From NCBI RefSeq assembly GCF_037076345.1, contig NZ_AP024702.1, positions 2,976,001 through 3,040,000 on the forward strand: a stretch of DNA of 64,000 nt, given 5' to 3'. The stretch is from Haloferula helveola (lineage in GTDB: Bacteria; Verrucomicrobiota; Verrucomicrobiia; Verrucomicrobiales; Akkermansiaceae). This document shows, one piece after another, positions 44,039 through 52,573 of this stretch. Below the pieces are notes generated by a model. The model saw only the letters and a program-made list of their open reading frames with translations. It was not told the DNA's origin and did no database searches. Numbering within the stretch: position 1 is the stretch's first letter; every line of letters starts with the position of its first letter. The position numbers were made by a program, and so were the translations under genes.

Positions 44039-45238
44039 ATGAGTCGATGGTTCACATGCACCCCCGTCGAGTTTGGAGGGGGACCCGATTTCTTCGCCAG
44101 GGACAGCGGGCTGCTTTCGCGCGGCTTCCGGAGCCTCGGCGTCGAAAGCCGGGCGGTGATGCCTGGACCGGTCCGGGACGACGATGAGCCGGATCTGATT
44201 CGCACGGATTTCGGAAATCTGGAATCCGCGGATTGGTGGGCAAGCCGGAAGATCGACGGACTCGTCCTTTACGCGTGGGGCCGACCGAAGTTCCGCAAGG
44301 TGGCGGAGGCGGTTCGTAGTGCCGGAATCCGCCTGGTGCTGAATCAGGACAGCGGTGGGTTGGTGAGTCCGCGGGCCGGGTTTGTGGATTGGTGGAAGGA
44401 GCAGTGCATCGTGTCGGGAATCGGACGGGTGGCTGGCGGCACCCCGCGGTTGGTGAAGCAGCTCACTAAAGAGTTCACGGTTGGTTTCTTTGTCAGCGAC
44501 CGGTTGCGCGCCACCCATCTCGCCCAAGGCGACTGGATCGCAGCGGTCTCACCGCTGGCGGCGGAGAGGTATCGGGCCTACTGCGGGCGATTTGGCAACG
44601 GACTTGAGGAGCGGGTGGTGTTCGTCCCGCATCCGGTGGACCCGCGGTTTACGGATGACGATAGCGGAAAGCAGGAGCGGATCGTTGCGATCGGGAGGTG
44701 GGACGACGAGAGGCAGAAGCGGACGTCGATGCTCATTGAGGTAATGGATCGGCTGCTGGTTCAGGATCTGGAAGTGGAGATCGACCTTGTCGGTTCGCGA
44801 GGACCGGCTCTCACCGAATGGCATCGGGGGCTGGGTGCCTCCCTGAAGGAGCGGGTGGTTCTGCACGGCCGGAAAACTTCCGATGAAATCGCGGCGTTGC
44901 TGCGCCCGGCCCGGATTTCCTACTGCCCTTCGGCTTTCGAGTCGTTCCACATTGCAAGTGCCGAGGCGCTTTGTTGTGGCTGCACCGTGGTTGCCGGACG
45001 TTCGGTTTCGTTGGCCAGCTTCGAGTGGTTCGTCTCCGATGGCGACGGACGCCAGGCCGAGACGAACGATGCGGCCGGCCATCTGGCCGCGCTGAAGGCA
45101 GAGCTCGTTGACTGGCGGGTAGGGCGGCGCCAGCCGGCCGATATCTCGTCCCGTTGGTCGGCACGTCTCCACGCTCCCAATGTGGCGCGGCGGATTTTGG
45201 ACCTGTTCGGAGAACCCCACGCCGGCCTTGCGCAATGA
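44039..45238 (+). CDS. GT4 family glycosyltransferase
   Basis: 399 aa from ATG 44039; the open frame continues upstream but overlaps the divergent sulfotransferase gene. N-terminal FTCTPVEFGGGPDFFARDSG shows the acceptor loop; donor domain IVAIGRWDDERQKRTSMLIE and CPSAFESFHIASAEALCCGC with donor-site glutamates. Its first position after a strand switch suggests an internal promoter in 43950-44038, though no clear -35/-10 pair was identified. Overlaps the fucosyltransferase gene by 4 nt. Confidence 0.9.
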   Translation: MSRWFTCTPVEFGGGPDFFARDSGLLSRGFRSLGVESRAVMPGPVRDDDEPDLIRTDFGNLESADWWASRKIDGLVLYAWGRPKFRKVAEAVRSAGIRLVLNQDSGGLVSPRAGFVDWWKEQCIVSGIGRVAGGTPRLVKQLTKEFTVGFFVSDRLRATHLAQGDWIAAVSPLAAERYRAYCGRFGNGLEERVVFVPHPVDPRFTDDDSGKQERIVAIGRWDDERQKRTSMLIEVMDRLLVQDLEVEIDLVGSRGPALTEWHRGLGASLKERVVLHGRKTSDEIAALLRPARISYCPSAFESFHIASAEALCCGCTVVAGRSVSLASFEWFVSDGDGRQAETNDAAGHLAALKAELVDWRVGRRQPADISSRWSARLHAPNVARRILDLFGEPHAGLAQ

Positions 45239-46101
45239 TTCGGGTGGTCATGCTCGGGCGAACCGGGAACAGCCTGTTCCAGTATGCCCTCGGAAGGGTC
45301 CTCGCGAAGCGGCACCGTGTCCCGCTGGTGATGGACGGGTCATGGTTCAATCGCGCGGGGTGGCGGAATGTCTCGTGTCTGAAACGTCTGCCCCTTAAGG
45401 TGACGCTGCGGAGAAGATTTTCTGTGACAAGCCGCGCGCTGAACCGGTGGACCGGAAAGCATCCTTGGGAGTGGGATGAGGTGCCGGTCCTCAAGGAACC
45501 CGTTGGGGTCAGCCGTTTTGATCAAGCTTTCCTCGATGCTCCATCGTCGTGCGTGCTGATGGGCTACTTCCAATCACCGAAGTATTTCGAAGGACTTGAA
45601 ACCGAGCTACGGGAGGACTTGGAGATGTCAGATCTCGAATGGTCGGACGCAACCCGTTTGCTCGCCGACAGGATGTCATGCGGGAACTCGGTGGCGGTTC
45701 ACGTGCGACGGACGGATTTCGTCGGCCGGCGCGAGTTCGATGTTTGCGGAGCGAGCTACTATCGTCGCGCGATGAACCGGCTCAGGGCGGCAAGCGAGGG
45801 TCTTCGTTTCCATCTTTTCTCCGATGATCCGGCGTGGTGTGCGGGGAATCTCGCCGGAGGCGATGTCGAGATTGCCCATATTCCGGGGACCGGGAGCGAC
45901 CCGTTGCACGACCTCTACCTGATGAGTCTCGCGAGGCACCATGTCATCTCGAACAGCAGCTACTCGTGGTGGGGCGCATGGCTCGGAAAGAAGGCGGGGC
46001 AACAGGTTCTTTGCCCGGACCGATGGTTCGGCGGCGATATCGAAGCCCCGATCGAGGACAAGCTTTGTTCCGGTTGGCAAACGGTTCCAACCGACGGCTA
46101 G
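45235..46101 (+). CDS. Alpha-1,2-fucosyltransferase (GT11)
   Basis: 288 aa. Transfers L-fucose from GDP-L-fucose. The three GT11 motifs are present: N-terminal GRTGNSLFQYALG, VAVHVRRTDF (HxRRxD, GDP-binding) and HHVISNSSYSWWGAWLG. ATG 45235 is chosen because it starts directly at MIRVVMLGRTGN and overlaps the GT4 stop by 4 nt. The donor can be made by fcl and gmd at the other end of the locus, strong circumstantial support for fucose in the product. The 3' end overlaps the convergent VanZ-like gene by 4 nt. Confidence 0.93.
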   Translation: MIRVVMLGRTGNSLFQYALGRVLAKRHRVPLVMDGSWFNRAGWRNVSCLKRLPLKVTLRRRFSVTSRALNRWTGKHPWEWDEVPVLKEPVGVSRFDQAFLDAPSSCVLMGYFQSPKYFEGLETELREDLEMSDLEWSDATRLLADRMSCGNSVAVHVRRTDFVGRREFDVCGASYYRRAMNRLRAASEGLRFHLFSDDPAWCAGNLAGGDVEIAHIPGTGSDPLHDLYLMSLARHHVISNSSYSWWGAWLGKKAGQQVLCPDRWFGGDIEAPIEDKLCSGWQTVPTDG

Positions 46102-47240
46102 CCCTCCGAGGGCCGCGACCTGAAACGTTTGAAAACCCGGAGCCGGGCCAATCCGATGCCGATGCCGATGCCGACGGCATCAACCAGCAGGTCGCCCAGG
46201 TCCTCGAAGTCGAATCCGAATCCGAAGAGCATCTGGACCGCCTCGCCAAAGACCGCGACTGCCGCCATCAGTGCCAGTGCGCGGCGATCGTCGGTTAGCA
46301 GCGCGAAGAGCCAACTCGGCCCCAGGAACAGGAGCATGTGAAGCAGAGGCCGGAGTTTTTGGAGCGACAGCTTCGCACGCAGGATCAGCCCGCCGTAGTT
46401 TTCCTGTTCCCCGACTTTTGTCGAAGTCAGGTCGATTCGGTCAAAAGACTCGGCGATCTGAGGGGATACAGCGGGTGGGGTGGAGCCCGCCGGGTCGGTG
46501 ACCGGAGACCCGAGTCGAAACGGTTCCCCAAGCGGCCGGTCATTTGGCCATGGACCGGGAAGCACGACCCGGATCAAAAGCACCACCCATGCAATGCCGA
46601 CCAACCATGGCCTCCATGAACGAAACCGAAGGCCTCCTGCGACTCCCCCGGCCCATGCCAGCCAAGAGACGACAAGGACGTATTTGCCGCAAGCCCAGCT
46701 CCAGCTCTCCCGAACGACACTGACCCTGAGGTCGGAAAGTTCCAGCTGACCGGAAATGCCGAGGTGCTCGACCCGCAGCGCGGGAATGGCCGGAGAACCG
46801 TCGCGGCTCGATACGAGGGATGGGACCCGGTTGTGGAGGTTTTGCAAGACCGAGGCGAGATAGGTGGCTTCGATTGAATTGCTGCCATCAGGCCGCAACC
46901 AGACCAGCGTCAGCCGTCCGTCTTCCCGCGGCTCTTTGCCCGCCGCGAGTTCTTTGGCGGCGAGTTGGAAGGACATATGAAGCGATCGAGCCCTGTCGAT
47001 GCCTGGAAGCAACAGTTGCTCAACGACCGGGCTGCCTTCCGGACCCTTGGCCAAGACCAGTTTCCCCATCGATGCATCCCATCGCGTTCCGGCACTCAAA
47101 GTATCCGGTTGGGCAGCGATGAGGTCTTCCAGCCCAAGGTCCTGATAAGTTGGATCTCGCTCAAAGCGATGCTGCCATAAAAACCAAGTCGTCGTGGCCA
47201 GCAGCAGCGCGGTAAGGAGCGAAAAGAGTGTCGATCGCAC
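46098..47240 (-). CDS. VanZ-like membrane protein with large N-terminal extracytoplasmic domain
   Basis: 380 aa from GTG 47240. One N-terminal membrane segment (about 5-21) is followed by about 145 soluble residues, probably a beta-sandwich exported to the periplasm. Then two or three membrane segments, and a C-terminal VanZ-type region (LLHMLLFLGPSWLFALL, then FGEAVQMLFGFGFDFEDLGDLLVDAVG). The conserved E, Q and D of VanZ domains are present. Gly-Ile repeats near the end come from GATGCC-type hexamers at 46154-46180. Function unknown; VanZ-like proteins are frequent beside exosortase and EPS genes. Confidence 0.8.
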   Translation of the reverse strand: MRSTLFSLLTALLLATTTWFLWQHRFERDPTYQDLGLEDLIAAQPDTLSAGTRWDASMGKLVLAKGPEGSPVVEQLLLPGIDRARSLHMSFQLAAKELAAGKEPREDGRLTLVWLRPDGSNSIEATYLASVLQNLHNRVPSLVSSRDGSPAIPALRVEHLGISGQLELSDLRVSVVRESWSWACGKYVLVVSWLAWAGGVAGGLRFRSWRPWLVGIAWVVLLIRVVLPGPWPNDRPLGEPFRLGSPVTDPAGSTPPAVSPQIAESFDRIDLTSTKVGEQENYGGLILRAKLSLQKLRPLLHMLLFLGPSWLFALLTDDRRALALMAAVAVFGEAVQMLFGFGFDFEDLGDLLVDAVGIGIGIGLARLRVFKRFRSRPSEG

Positions 47241-47311
47241 GGCGTGAAAAAATCAGGATTGGCGGGGCGAATCGACCGCAATCGGTTCGGGCACCAAAAC
47301 GAAGCACAGCG

Positions 47312-48118
47312 ATGCACTTCACAATCATTACTCCCAGCCTGAACTACGGCGGGTTCCTGGGCGATTGCCTTGAGAGTGTCGCCGCGCAGACAGGAGTCGA
47401 TCTAGAGCATCTGGTCATGGATGGCGGATCGACCGACGGCAGTGCCGAGTTGGTTGCGGAGTATCCCCAAGCGATGTGGCATCAGGAGCCGGATACCGGT
47501 ATGTCACAGGCCATCAATCGCGGATTCGAGCGCGCGAAGGGTGACTGGGTGATGTGGCTGAATGCCGACGATCGATTGAAACCGGGTGTTCTTGAGGAGA
47601 TGCTGAGAACCCTGGCGGCTTGCGACGAGGACGTCGTTTACGGAGACTTTGATTTCGTCAAGCGGGACGGTTCCCTGATCCGGACGGTACGCCTTCCACG
47701 GTGGTCCCCCTTTGTCCACGTGCACCACCATTGCTACATCGGTTCGACCGCCGCCTTCTATCGTCGCAAGAGCGTGATCGATGGCGGCTTCAGGCTGCGG
47801 GAGGATTTCCGCTACGTGATGGATGGCGAGTTCTACATCCGTCTGCATGAAGCCGGTCTGAAGTTCAGGCATGTGCGGGGAGCCCTGGCGGAATTCCGGC
47901 TGCATGAGGGAAATGCCTCGATGCGGCATCTCGGTCGTTCGAAGGAGATGGATGAGGTGCTTGAAGCGGAGCGCCAGCACGTCGAATCGCGCGCGATCCG
48001 GCGCGTCTACGGGGTGACCCTGTTTGATGATCCGTACCTGAACGGGCTCTTCGATGGCGTGTTGTGGGTGGTGGCGAGGCTGTGGAAGGGAGTGCTTAAA
48101 GTGACTAGTGAGCAGTGA
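47312..48118 (+). CDS. GT2 family glycosyltransferase
   Basis: 268 aa from ATG 47312; an upstream in-frame start overlaps the divergent vanZ-like gene. FTIITPSLNYGGFLGDCLES, MDGGSTDGSAELV, WLNADDRLKPG and FRLHEGNAS match the GT2 at 40163, so the two are paralogues. The 3' end runs into an AGTGAGC tandem array that encodes the last residues (VTSEQ) and the stop TGA. The 71-bp divergent gap from vanZ holds an imperfect CGAATCGA/TCGGTTCG inverted repeat near 47270-47291 that could be an operator. Confidence 0.9.
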   Translation: MHFTIITPSLNYGGFLGDCLESVAAQTGVDLEHLVMDGGSTDGSAELVAEYPQAMWHQEPDTGMSQAINRGFERAKGDWVMWLNADDRLKPGVLEEMLRTLAACDEDVVYGDFDFVKRDGSLIRTVRLPRWSPFVHVHHHCYIGSTAAFYRRKSVIDGGFRLREDFRYVMDGEFYIRLHEAGLKFRHVRGALAEFRLHEGNASMRHLGRSKEMDEVLEAERQHVESRAIRRVYGVTLFDDPYLNGLFDGVLWVVARLWKGVLKVTSEQ

Positions 48119-48162
48119 GCAGTGAGCAGTGAGCAGTGAGCAGTGAGCAGTGAGCAGTGAGC
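48100..48162 (+). repeat. Heptanucleotide tandem array AGTGAGC bridging two genes
   Basis: Eight perfect copies of AGTGAGC (48107-48162) preceded by one variant AGTGACT (48100-48106). The array encodes the C-terminus and stop of the upstream GT2 gene and contains the GTG start (48157) of the downstream GT2 gene. TGA stops recur in the array, so copy-number change should alter spacing and not the reading frame of either gene. Confidence 0.95.
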
Positions 48163-49080
48163 GACGACGCGAAAGTTGAGACGAAGGTCGCGGTCGTTTT
48201 TGCGAGCTTCAATCGCAAGGAGGTCGCGTTGGAGTGCATCGCCCGGTTGCGCGCCCAGACGCGCCAGCCCGATCGTGTGGTGGTGGCTGACAACGCCTCG
48301 GAAGATGGCAGTGCCGAGGCCATGCGCGAGCTGGCGTGGGAGTGCTTGGAGGTGATCGACACCGGAGGCAATCTCGGCAACGCCGGGGCGGTGCGGATGG
48401 CTATGGAACATTCCTTTGAAGAGGGCTGCGATGCCGTGTGGATACTCGATGACGATTCGTGGCCGCGGCGCGACGCGTTGGAAGGGATGCTGGCGGACGA
48501 TTGGGATCCCGAGGTGTTGCGCCATCCCTTGCAGGAGGACCCCGCGACCGGCCGATTCACATGGCCGCTGCAATTGGTTCATGATGACGGAACCGTGACG
48601 ATGGCCAGTTCGGTGGACGAACTACCGCCGGGGAAGCGTCTGAGAAGTCGCGGTGTTTGGACAGGAGCCCTGATCTCGCGCCGGATCCGTGAAGTGGCCG
48701 GTCCGGTGAATGCCGAGCTCTTCATCCGTGGTGAGGACGAGGAGTATCCGTGGAGAATCGAGCAGGCGGGGTTCCGCTCAGAGGCGGTTCGGGCCGCAGT
48801 TCTCGACCATCCGGGTCCGAAGGATCTGGTTCGGCTTGGTTTTCTCGGGCGCAGCCTGTTTCTCGAACGCGGACTCTCGAACTGGAAGCTTTATTACAAG
48901 GTGCGCAACATGGTCTGGCTGAAGCGTGCCCAGTCCGGGCTCTCCGGAGCACTCGCGATGTCCGTGGCCTACGGTCTCGCCCTAATGCGATTCGGTGAGT
49001 TTCGCCTGATATCCGCTTGGTTTGCCGGTGTCCGGGACGGTCTGGCGGGAAGGCTGGGTCGCAAGGACTTCGGCCCCTGA
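48157..49080 (+). CDS. GT2 family glycosyltransferase (galactofuranosyltransferase GlfT2-like)
   Basis: 307 aa from GTG 48157 in the last heptamer; no other start codon lies before the domain (VAVVFASFNRKEV). DNASEDGSAE, then the DDD motif WILDDDSWPRRDAL and FIRGEDEEYPWRIEQAGF, the catalytic-base region, resemble GlfT2/rhamnosyltransferase-like GT2 enzymes. A C-terminal amphipathic region (about 255-300) may contact the membrane. Sugar specificity is not determined; no UDP-galactopyranose mutase gene was seen in the window, so galactofuranose is uncertain. Confidence 0.87.
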   Translation: MSDDAKVETKVAVVFASFNRKEVALECIARLRAQTRQPDRVVVADNASEDGSAEAMRELAWECLEVIDTGGNLGNAGAVRMAMEHSFEEGCDAVWILDDDSWPRRDALEGMLADDWDPEVLRHPLQEDPATGRFTWPLQLVHDDGTVTMASSVDELPPGKRLRSRGVWTGALISRRIREVAGPVNAELFIRGEDEEYPWRIEQAGFRSEAVRAAVLDHPGPKDLVRLGFLGRSLFLERGLSNWKLYYKVRNMVWLKRAQSGLSGALAMSVAYGLALMRFGEFRLISAWFAGVRDGLAGRLGRKDFGP

Positions 49081-49173
49081 CGCTCTTACGTAGAAACCCA
49101 AGCTGCTAAATCGACGTTTGCCTAGGTCAAGGCAGTCACCTAAGCCTCTCGGCGACTCACGATCTCCCCACCT

Positions 49174-50577
49174 ATGCCTGTCGGAAGACGAGAAGCTTTT
49201 TCGATCCAGTTGCTCCAGCTTGTGGATGCGGCTCTGGTATGGGCATCATTCTATCTGGCTGACTTTGTCCGTAATCCCCTACGGGAGTTGATCGGTCAGC
49301 AGCCTGTGGAGACCGGGAACCTGGCCGAGATGACGTGGGTCCTCTATGTTGCGGTACCGTTCACTCCGCTGGTGCTCGAGTTTCTCGGGTTTTACCGCCG
49401 TTTGCGAAGCAAGACATTCGGCTCTTCCTTTTCCCAACTCATCCGCGGTCTTTTGATCATGGCGCTTATGCTCGGGATGCTGGCGGTGTTCGCCCGGCTC
49501 CCCGACACCAGCCGCCTGATTCTCGGTCTCGGCGGGTTTTTCGTCCTGCTCTTGCTACTCGCCCGGGACAGGATGGTGACGGCTCACCTCAAGCACCGCG
49601 GCATCCGGCAGGATCTGAAGGAGCGGGTGCTGATCGCCGCATCCGCCGATGACGTCGACGCGTTTCTGGACGAGCTGGATCCAGAGGCGGTCGAGGCGAT
49701 GAACATCGTCGGAGAGTTCGATCTCGACACGCAATCGGTGGGAGATCTCTACGACATCCTCAAGGAGAGCTCGGTTGAGCGGGTGATCATTTCGGCGGGC
49801 GATATCGGTTTCGCCAAGGTTGCGGAATGCGTGGAGGCGTGTGAGTTGCAGGGAGTCGAGACGTGGGTGGCCGCCTCCTTCATGCGTACTCAGGTGGCGC
49901 GGCCGACTTTTGATGTGATTGGGGACAAGCCGATGCTTGTTCTGCGTTCAACGCCCGACCTGTCGTGGGAACTGGCGGTCAAGTCGGTGTTCGACCGTGT
50001 CGGTGCGTTCGTTCTGATCTTGCTCACCTTTCCTTTGTGGGTGTTCGCGTGGGTGGGCATCCGAATCGCGAGTCCGGGGCCTGCCTTCTTTTTCCAGAAG
50101 AGGGCGGGGAAGTACGGCAAGCCGTTCCGGATGTGGAAATTCCGGACCATGGTGCCGAATGCAGAGGAGATGCTGAAGCAGATCAAGGAGGATCACGGAA
50201 ACCAGATGGAGGGACCGGTCTTCAAGCTTGAGAACGATCCGCGCATCTTCAAGTTCGGCGCGATTCTCCGGAAGCTGAGCATCGATGAGTTCCCCCAACT
50301 GATCAACGTGCTGATGGGGGACATGAGTCTCGTCGGACCGCGTCCGTTGCCGCTGTATGAAGTCGAGGCATTCCAGAAGTCGGAGCACCGGCGCCGCCTC
50401 AGTGTGAAGCCAGGGATCACCTGCGAGTGGCAGGCGGGCGGGCGCAACACGATCACCAGCTTCGAGCAGTGGGTGGAGATGGACCTGCGCTACATCGATA
50501 ACTGGTCGCTCTGGCTCGACATCAAGTTGCTGCTGAAAACCATCCCGGCAGTGCTGTTCGGGAAGGGCGCCAAATAG
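49174..50577 (+). CDS. Polyprenyl-phosphate sugar phosphotransferase (WbaP/WcaJ-type initiating enzyme)
   Basis: 467 aa. Starts the repeat unit by transferring sugar-1-phosphate from a UDP-sugar to undecaprenyl phosphate. Four N-terminal membrane segments (within 1-130), a cytoplasmic Rossmann-like domain (about 145-250), a fifth hydrophobic re-entrant segment (FDRVGAFVLILLTFPLWVFA) and the catalytic PGT domain: FFFQKRAGKYGKPFRMWKFR, LRKLSIDEFPQLINVL with the key D-E, GPRPLP and ITCEWQAGGRN. The 93-bp upstream gap holds TGCCT/AGGCA at about 49118-49133, a possible operator. Sugar probably glucose or galactose; unproven. Confidence 0.93.
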   Translation: MPVGRREAFSIQLLQLVDAALVWASFYLADFVRNPLRELIGQQPVETGNLAEMTWVLYVAVPFTPLVLEFLGFYRRLRSKTFGSSFSQLIRGLLIMALMLGMLAVFARLPDTSRLILGLGGFFVLLLLLARDRMVTAHLKHRGIRQDLKERVLIAASADDVDAFLDELDPEAVEAMNIVGEFDLDTQSVGDLYDILKESSVERVIISAGDIGFAKVAECVEACELQGVETWVAASFMRTQVARPTFDVIGDKPMLVLRSTPDLSWELAVKSVFDRVGAFVLILLTFPLWVFAWVGIRIASPGPAFFFQKRAGKYGKPFRMWKFRTMVPNAEEMLKQIKEDHGNQMEGPVFKLENDPRIFKFGAILRKLSIDEFPQLINVLMGDMSLVGPRPLPLYEVEAFQKSEHRRRLSVKPGITCEWQAGGRNTITSFEQWVEMDLRYIDNWSLWLDIKLLLKTIPAVLFGKGAK

Positions 50578-50632
50578 GCTCGGACAATCCCGGTCTTGTT
50601 CGGGGAGCGGTTATTTCTTTTCTGGCATTCGA

Positions 50633-52573
50633 ATGAAGATGCTCTCCGCAGGCTTTCTGGTGCTCGCGTTCCTGATGGCGCTGGTCTATGGACCCCAGAC
50701 CGCCGAATGGAGCTGGGGGCCGGCGTTCATTGCCTTGGGCCTCGCGGTGGGAGCGGGCTGCTTCGGTCCGTCCGGATCACGGTATGGAATTGCGGTGCGG
50801 ATCGCGATGCTTCCGGCAATCGGTTGGATCCTGCTCCGTTGCTTCCAGTCGCCGGTGATGGATCCGGCAAGGGGTGATGCGATGCTGGTTCTCGCGGTGT
50901 TTGGCACGTCAGTGGTGGTGGCGGGTCTGGTGGAAGATCGGCGAGCCCTTTGGATTCTGTTCGGAGGACTGTCGGTTCTTTCGCTTCTGAACTTGGGGAT
51001 CGCCCTGATCCAGATCGAAACTCCGGATTTCATGTGGCCATACGCCAACCGCCCGGTGAAGGGGCCGACCGGATTTTTCGGGCACTACAACTATTTCGCG
51101 AACTTCACCCTCGGAGTCGCGCTGCTGCTGGCGTCGCGTGGTTTGTTCAGCAAGGATCATCCCCTGCTCAAAGTGCTTTATGGGGTCACCTTCGCGGGCT
51201 CATTGGCCATGGTCGCGGTCGTAGGGTCCCGGGGAGGCACGGTTGCCTTGGGCTTTGGCGTACTGTTGCTGCTTGGCGCGCTTGGGGCCGTCGCTTGGCG
51301 CCGGAATGTTTGGTGGTCGAAAGTTGTTCTGGTGTTGTTTCCGATCCTGCTGATCGGCGGAGCAGTGGCGGGTTGGTCTGTACTGAAGAAGGTCCAGCAG
51401 CAGCGTGGGAAGCAGAGCATGCTACAGATGCTGGACAACACGTCGCGCCTCGAGTGGATGAATCTCGCCCTGGAGGTGGCTTCCGAGCATCCGGTTGCCG
51501 GTGGCGGGAGCCGGTCGTATTCATGGGAAAGGAATCGCCACTGGGACGTGAAAGAGTTCGGGCGAGGGTCGGAGAACGAACGTTTCGTCCACAACGAACT
51601 TTTGCAGACGATCACGGACTATGGTTTGGTCGGCGCGGTACTGGTGCTCGTGCCAATCGGAGTATTGGGATGGTTGGCCGTCTCGAACCTGTTCCTCGGA
51701 AGCTCGAGGGATCCCGCGGAGGCGGATGCGGTGGCGGCGGGGGTGCTGTCGGCGGGTGGCGCGATGCTTGCCCAAGCGAACGTCAGTTTCGTGTTCCACC
51801 TGCTGCCGTCGGCGCTGCTGCTGGGATTGCTTTTCGGTCTGGGTTCGATGCTCCAGAGTTCGAAAGAAGTCCGGTCTTCCGCTCACTGGGCGAGAATCGG
51901 AATCGGGGCGGTTCTGATGATCCCACTGCTTTGGCTGGGTTTCCGGGGAACATCGACCTTGAGGGCGGTCTGGCCGGTTCTCTACATGAACCCTCCGCAG
52001 ATCCTGAACTCGCCCGCGGTCGCCATGGCGAATCTCGATTCCGCCATCGAATCGTGGCCGGGTGACCGACTGCTTGAGGTGAAGGCCAGCAACGCCCGTA
52101 TCGCGGCTTCTGCTCCGGGAATCGAGCCTGCCGAGAGAAGTCGTTGGAATCGCATCGCGGCGGAGTCGTATCGCGCCGCGGCCGACTACCATCCCTATCA
52201 CCCGGGGCTGGTCATCAATCTGGCGAACACCCTCTCGGATCTCGGCAGAAATGCGGAAGCGGAGGTGGCATACTTGAAGGCCATCGAGTTGCAGGGTGGC
52301 CTTGAGGACGGTTTCGGATCGCGGTTCCACTATGCCAAGCACCTGTATGCGCTGTGGTACGGCCGCTGGGTCGATCCGGATCAGCGCCGAGCCGGCGAAG
52401 CTCTTTGGCAATTTCGCAAAGCCCTGAAGCTCTTGGACGACGCGAAGGAGCAGCAAGGCGGCTATGCGGACGGGGTCAAGCAGCTGCGCGTCCGGCTTGA
52501 GGAGGCGATCGCGTTCCTCGAGGGAGCCAGGGTCGAGGCGGTCGAGCCTCCACCGGAAGAGCTCAACGACTGA
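50633..52573 (+). CDS. O-antigen ligase/polymerase-like membrane protein with TPR-like tail
   Basis: 646 aa. About 10-11 membrane segments, then a large periplasmic loop with the ligase-type signature (GPTGFFGHYNYFANFTLGVA, GSRGG and EHPVAGGGSRSY). Residues about 490-630 form helical repeats resembling TPRs (AESYRAAADYHPYHPGLVIN, then AEAEVAYLKAIELQGG). This layout is that of Wzy_C/WaaL proteins with TPR tails, frequent next to exosortase genes. A second such protein besides 19513. The last 11 bp overlap the convergent EpsI gene. Confidence 0.85.
   Translation: MKMLSAGFLVLAFLMALVYGPQTAEWSWGPAFIALGLAVGAGCFGPSGSRYGIAVRIAMLPAIGWILLRCFQSPVMDPARGDAMLVLAVFGTSVVVAGLVEDRRALWILFGGLSVLSLLNLGIALIQIETPDFMWPYANRPVKGPTGFFGHYNYFANFTLGVALLLASRGLFSKDHPLLKVLYGVTFAGSLAMVAVVGSRGGTVALGFGVLLLLGALGAVAWRRNVWWSKVVLVLFPILLIGGAVAGWSVLKKVQQQRGKQSMLQMLDNTSRLEWMNLALEVASEHPVAGGGSRSYSWERNRHWDVKEFGRGSENERFVHNELLQTITDYGLVGAVLVLVPIGVLGWLAVSNLFLGSSRDPAEADAVAAGVLSAGGAMLAQANVSFVFHLLPSALLLGLLFGLGSMLQSSKEVRSSAHWARIGIGAVLMIPLLWLGFRGTSTLRAVWPVLYMNPPQILNSPAVAMANLDSAIESWPGDRLLEVKASNARIAASAPGIEPAERSRWNRIAAESYRAAADYHPYHPGLVINLANTLSDLGRNAEAEVAYLKAIELQGGLEDGFGSRFHYAKHLYALWYGRWVDPDQRRAGEALWQFRKALKLLDDAKEQQGGYADGVKQLRVRLEEAIAFLEGARVEAVEPPPEELND

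Noticed and set aside
46154-46180. GATGCC hexamer repeats as a phase-variable site
   Set aside because: Six-base units keep the frame and encode Gly-Ile/Ala repeats at the end of the VanZ-like protein; the array is short and imperfect.
48100-48162. Tandem repeats considered as a CRISPR array
   Set aside because: Units are 7 bp and contiguous without spacers, and no cas genes are present.
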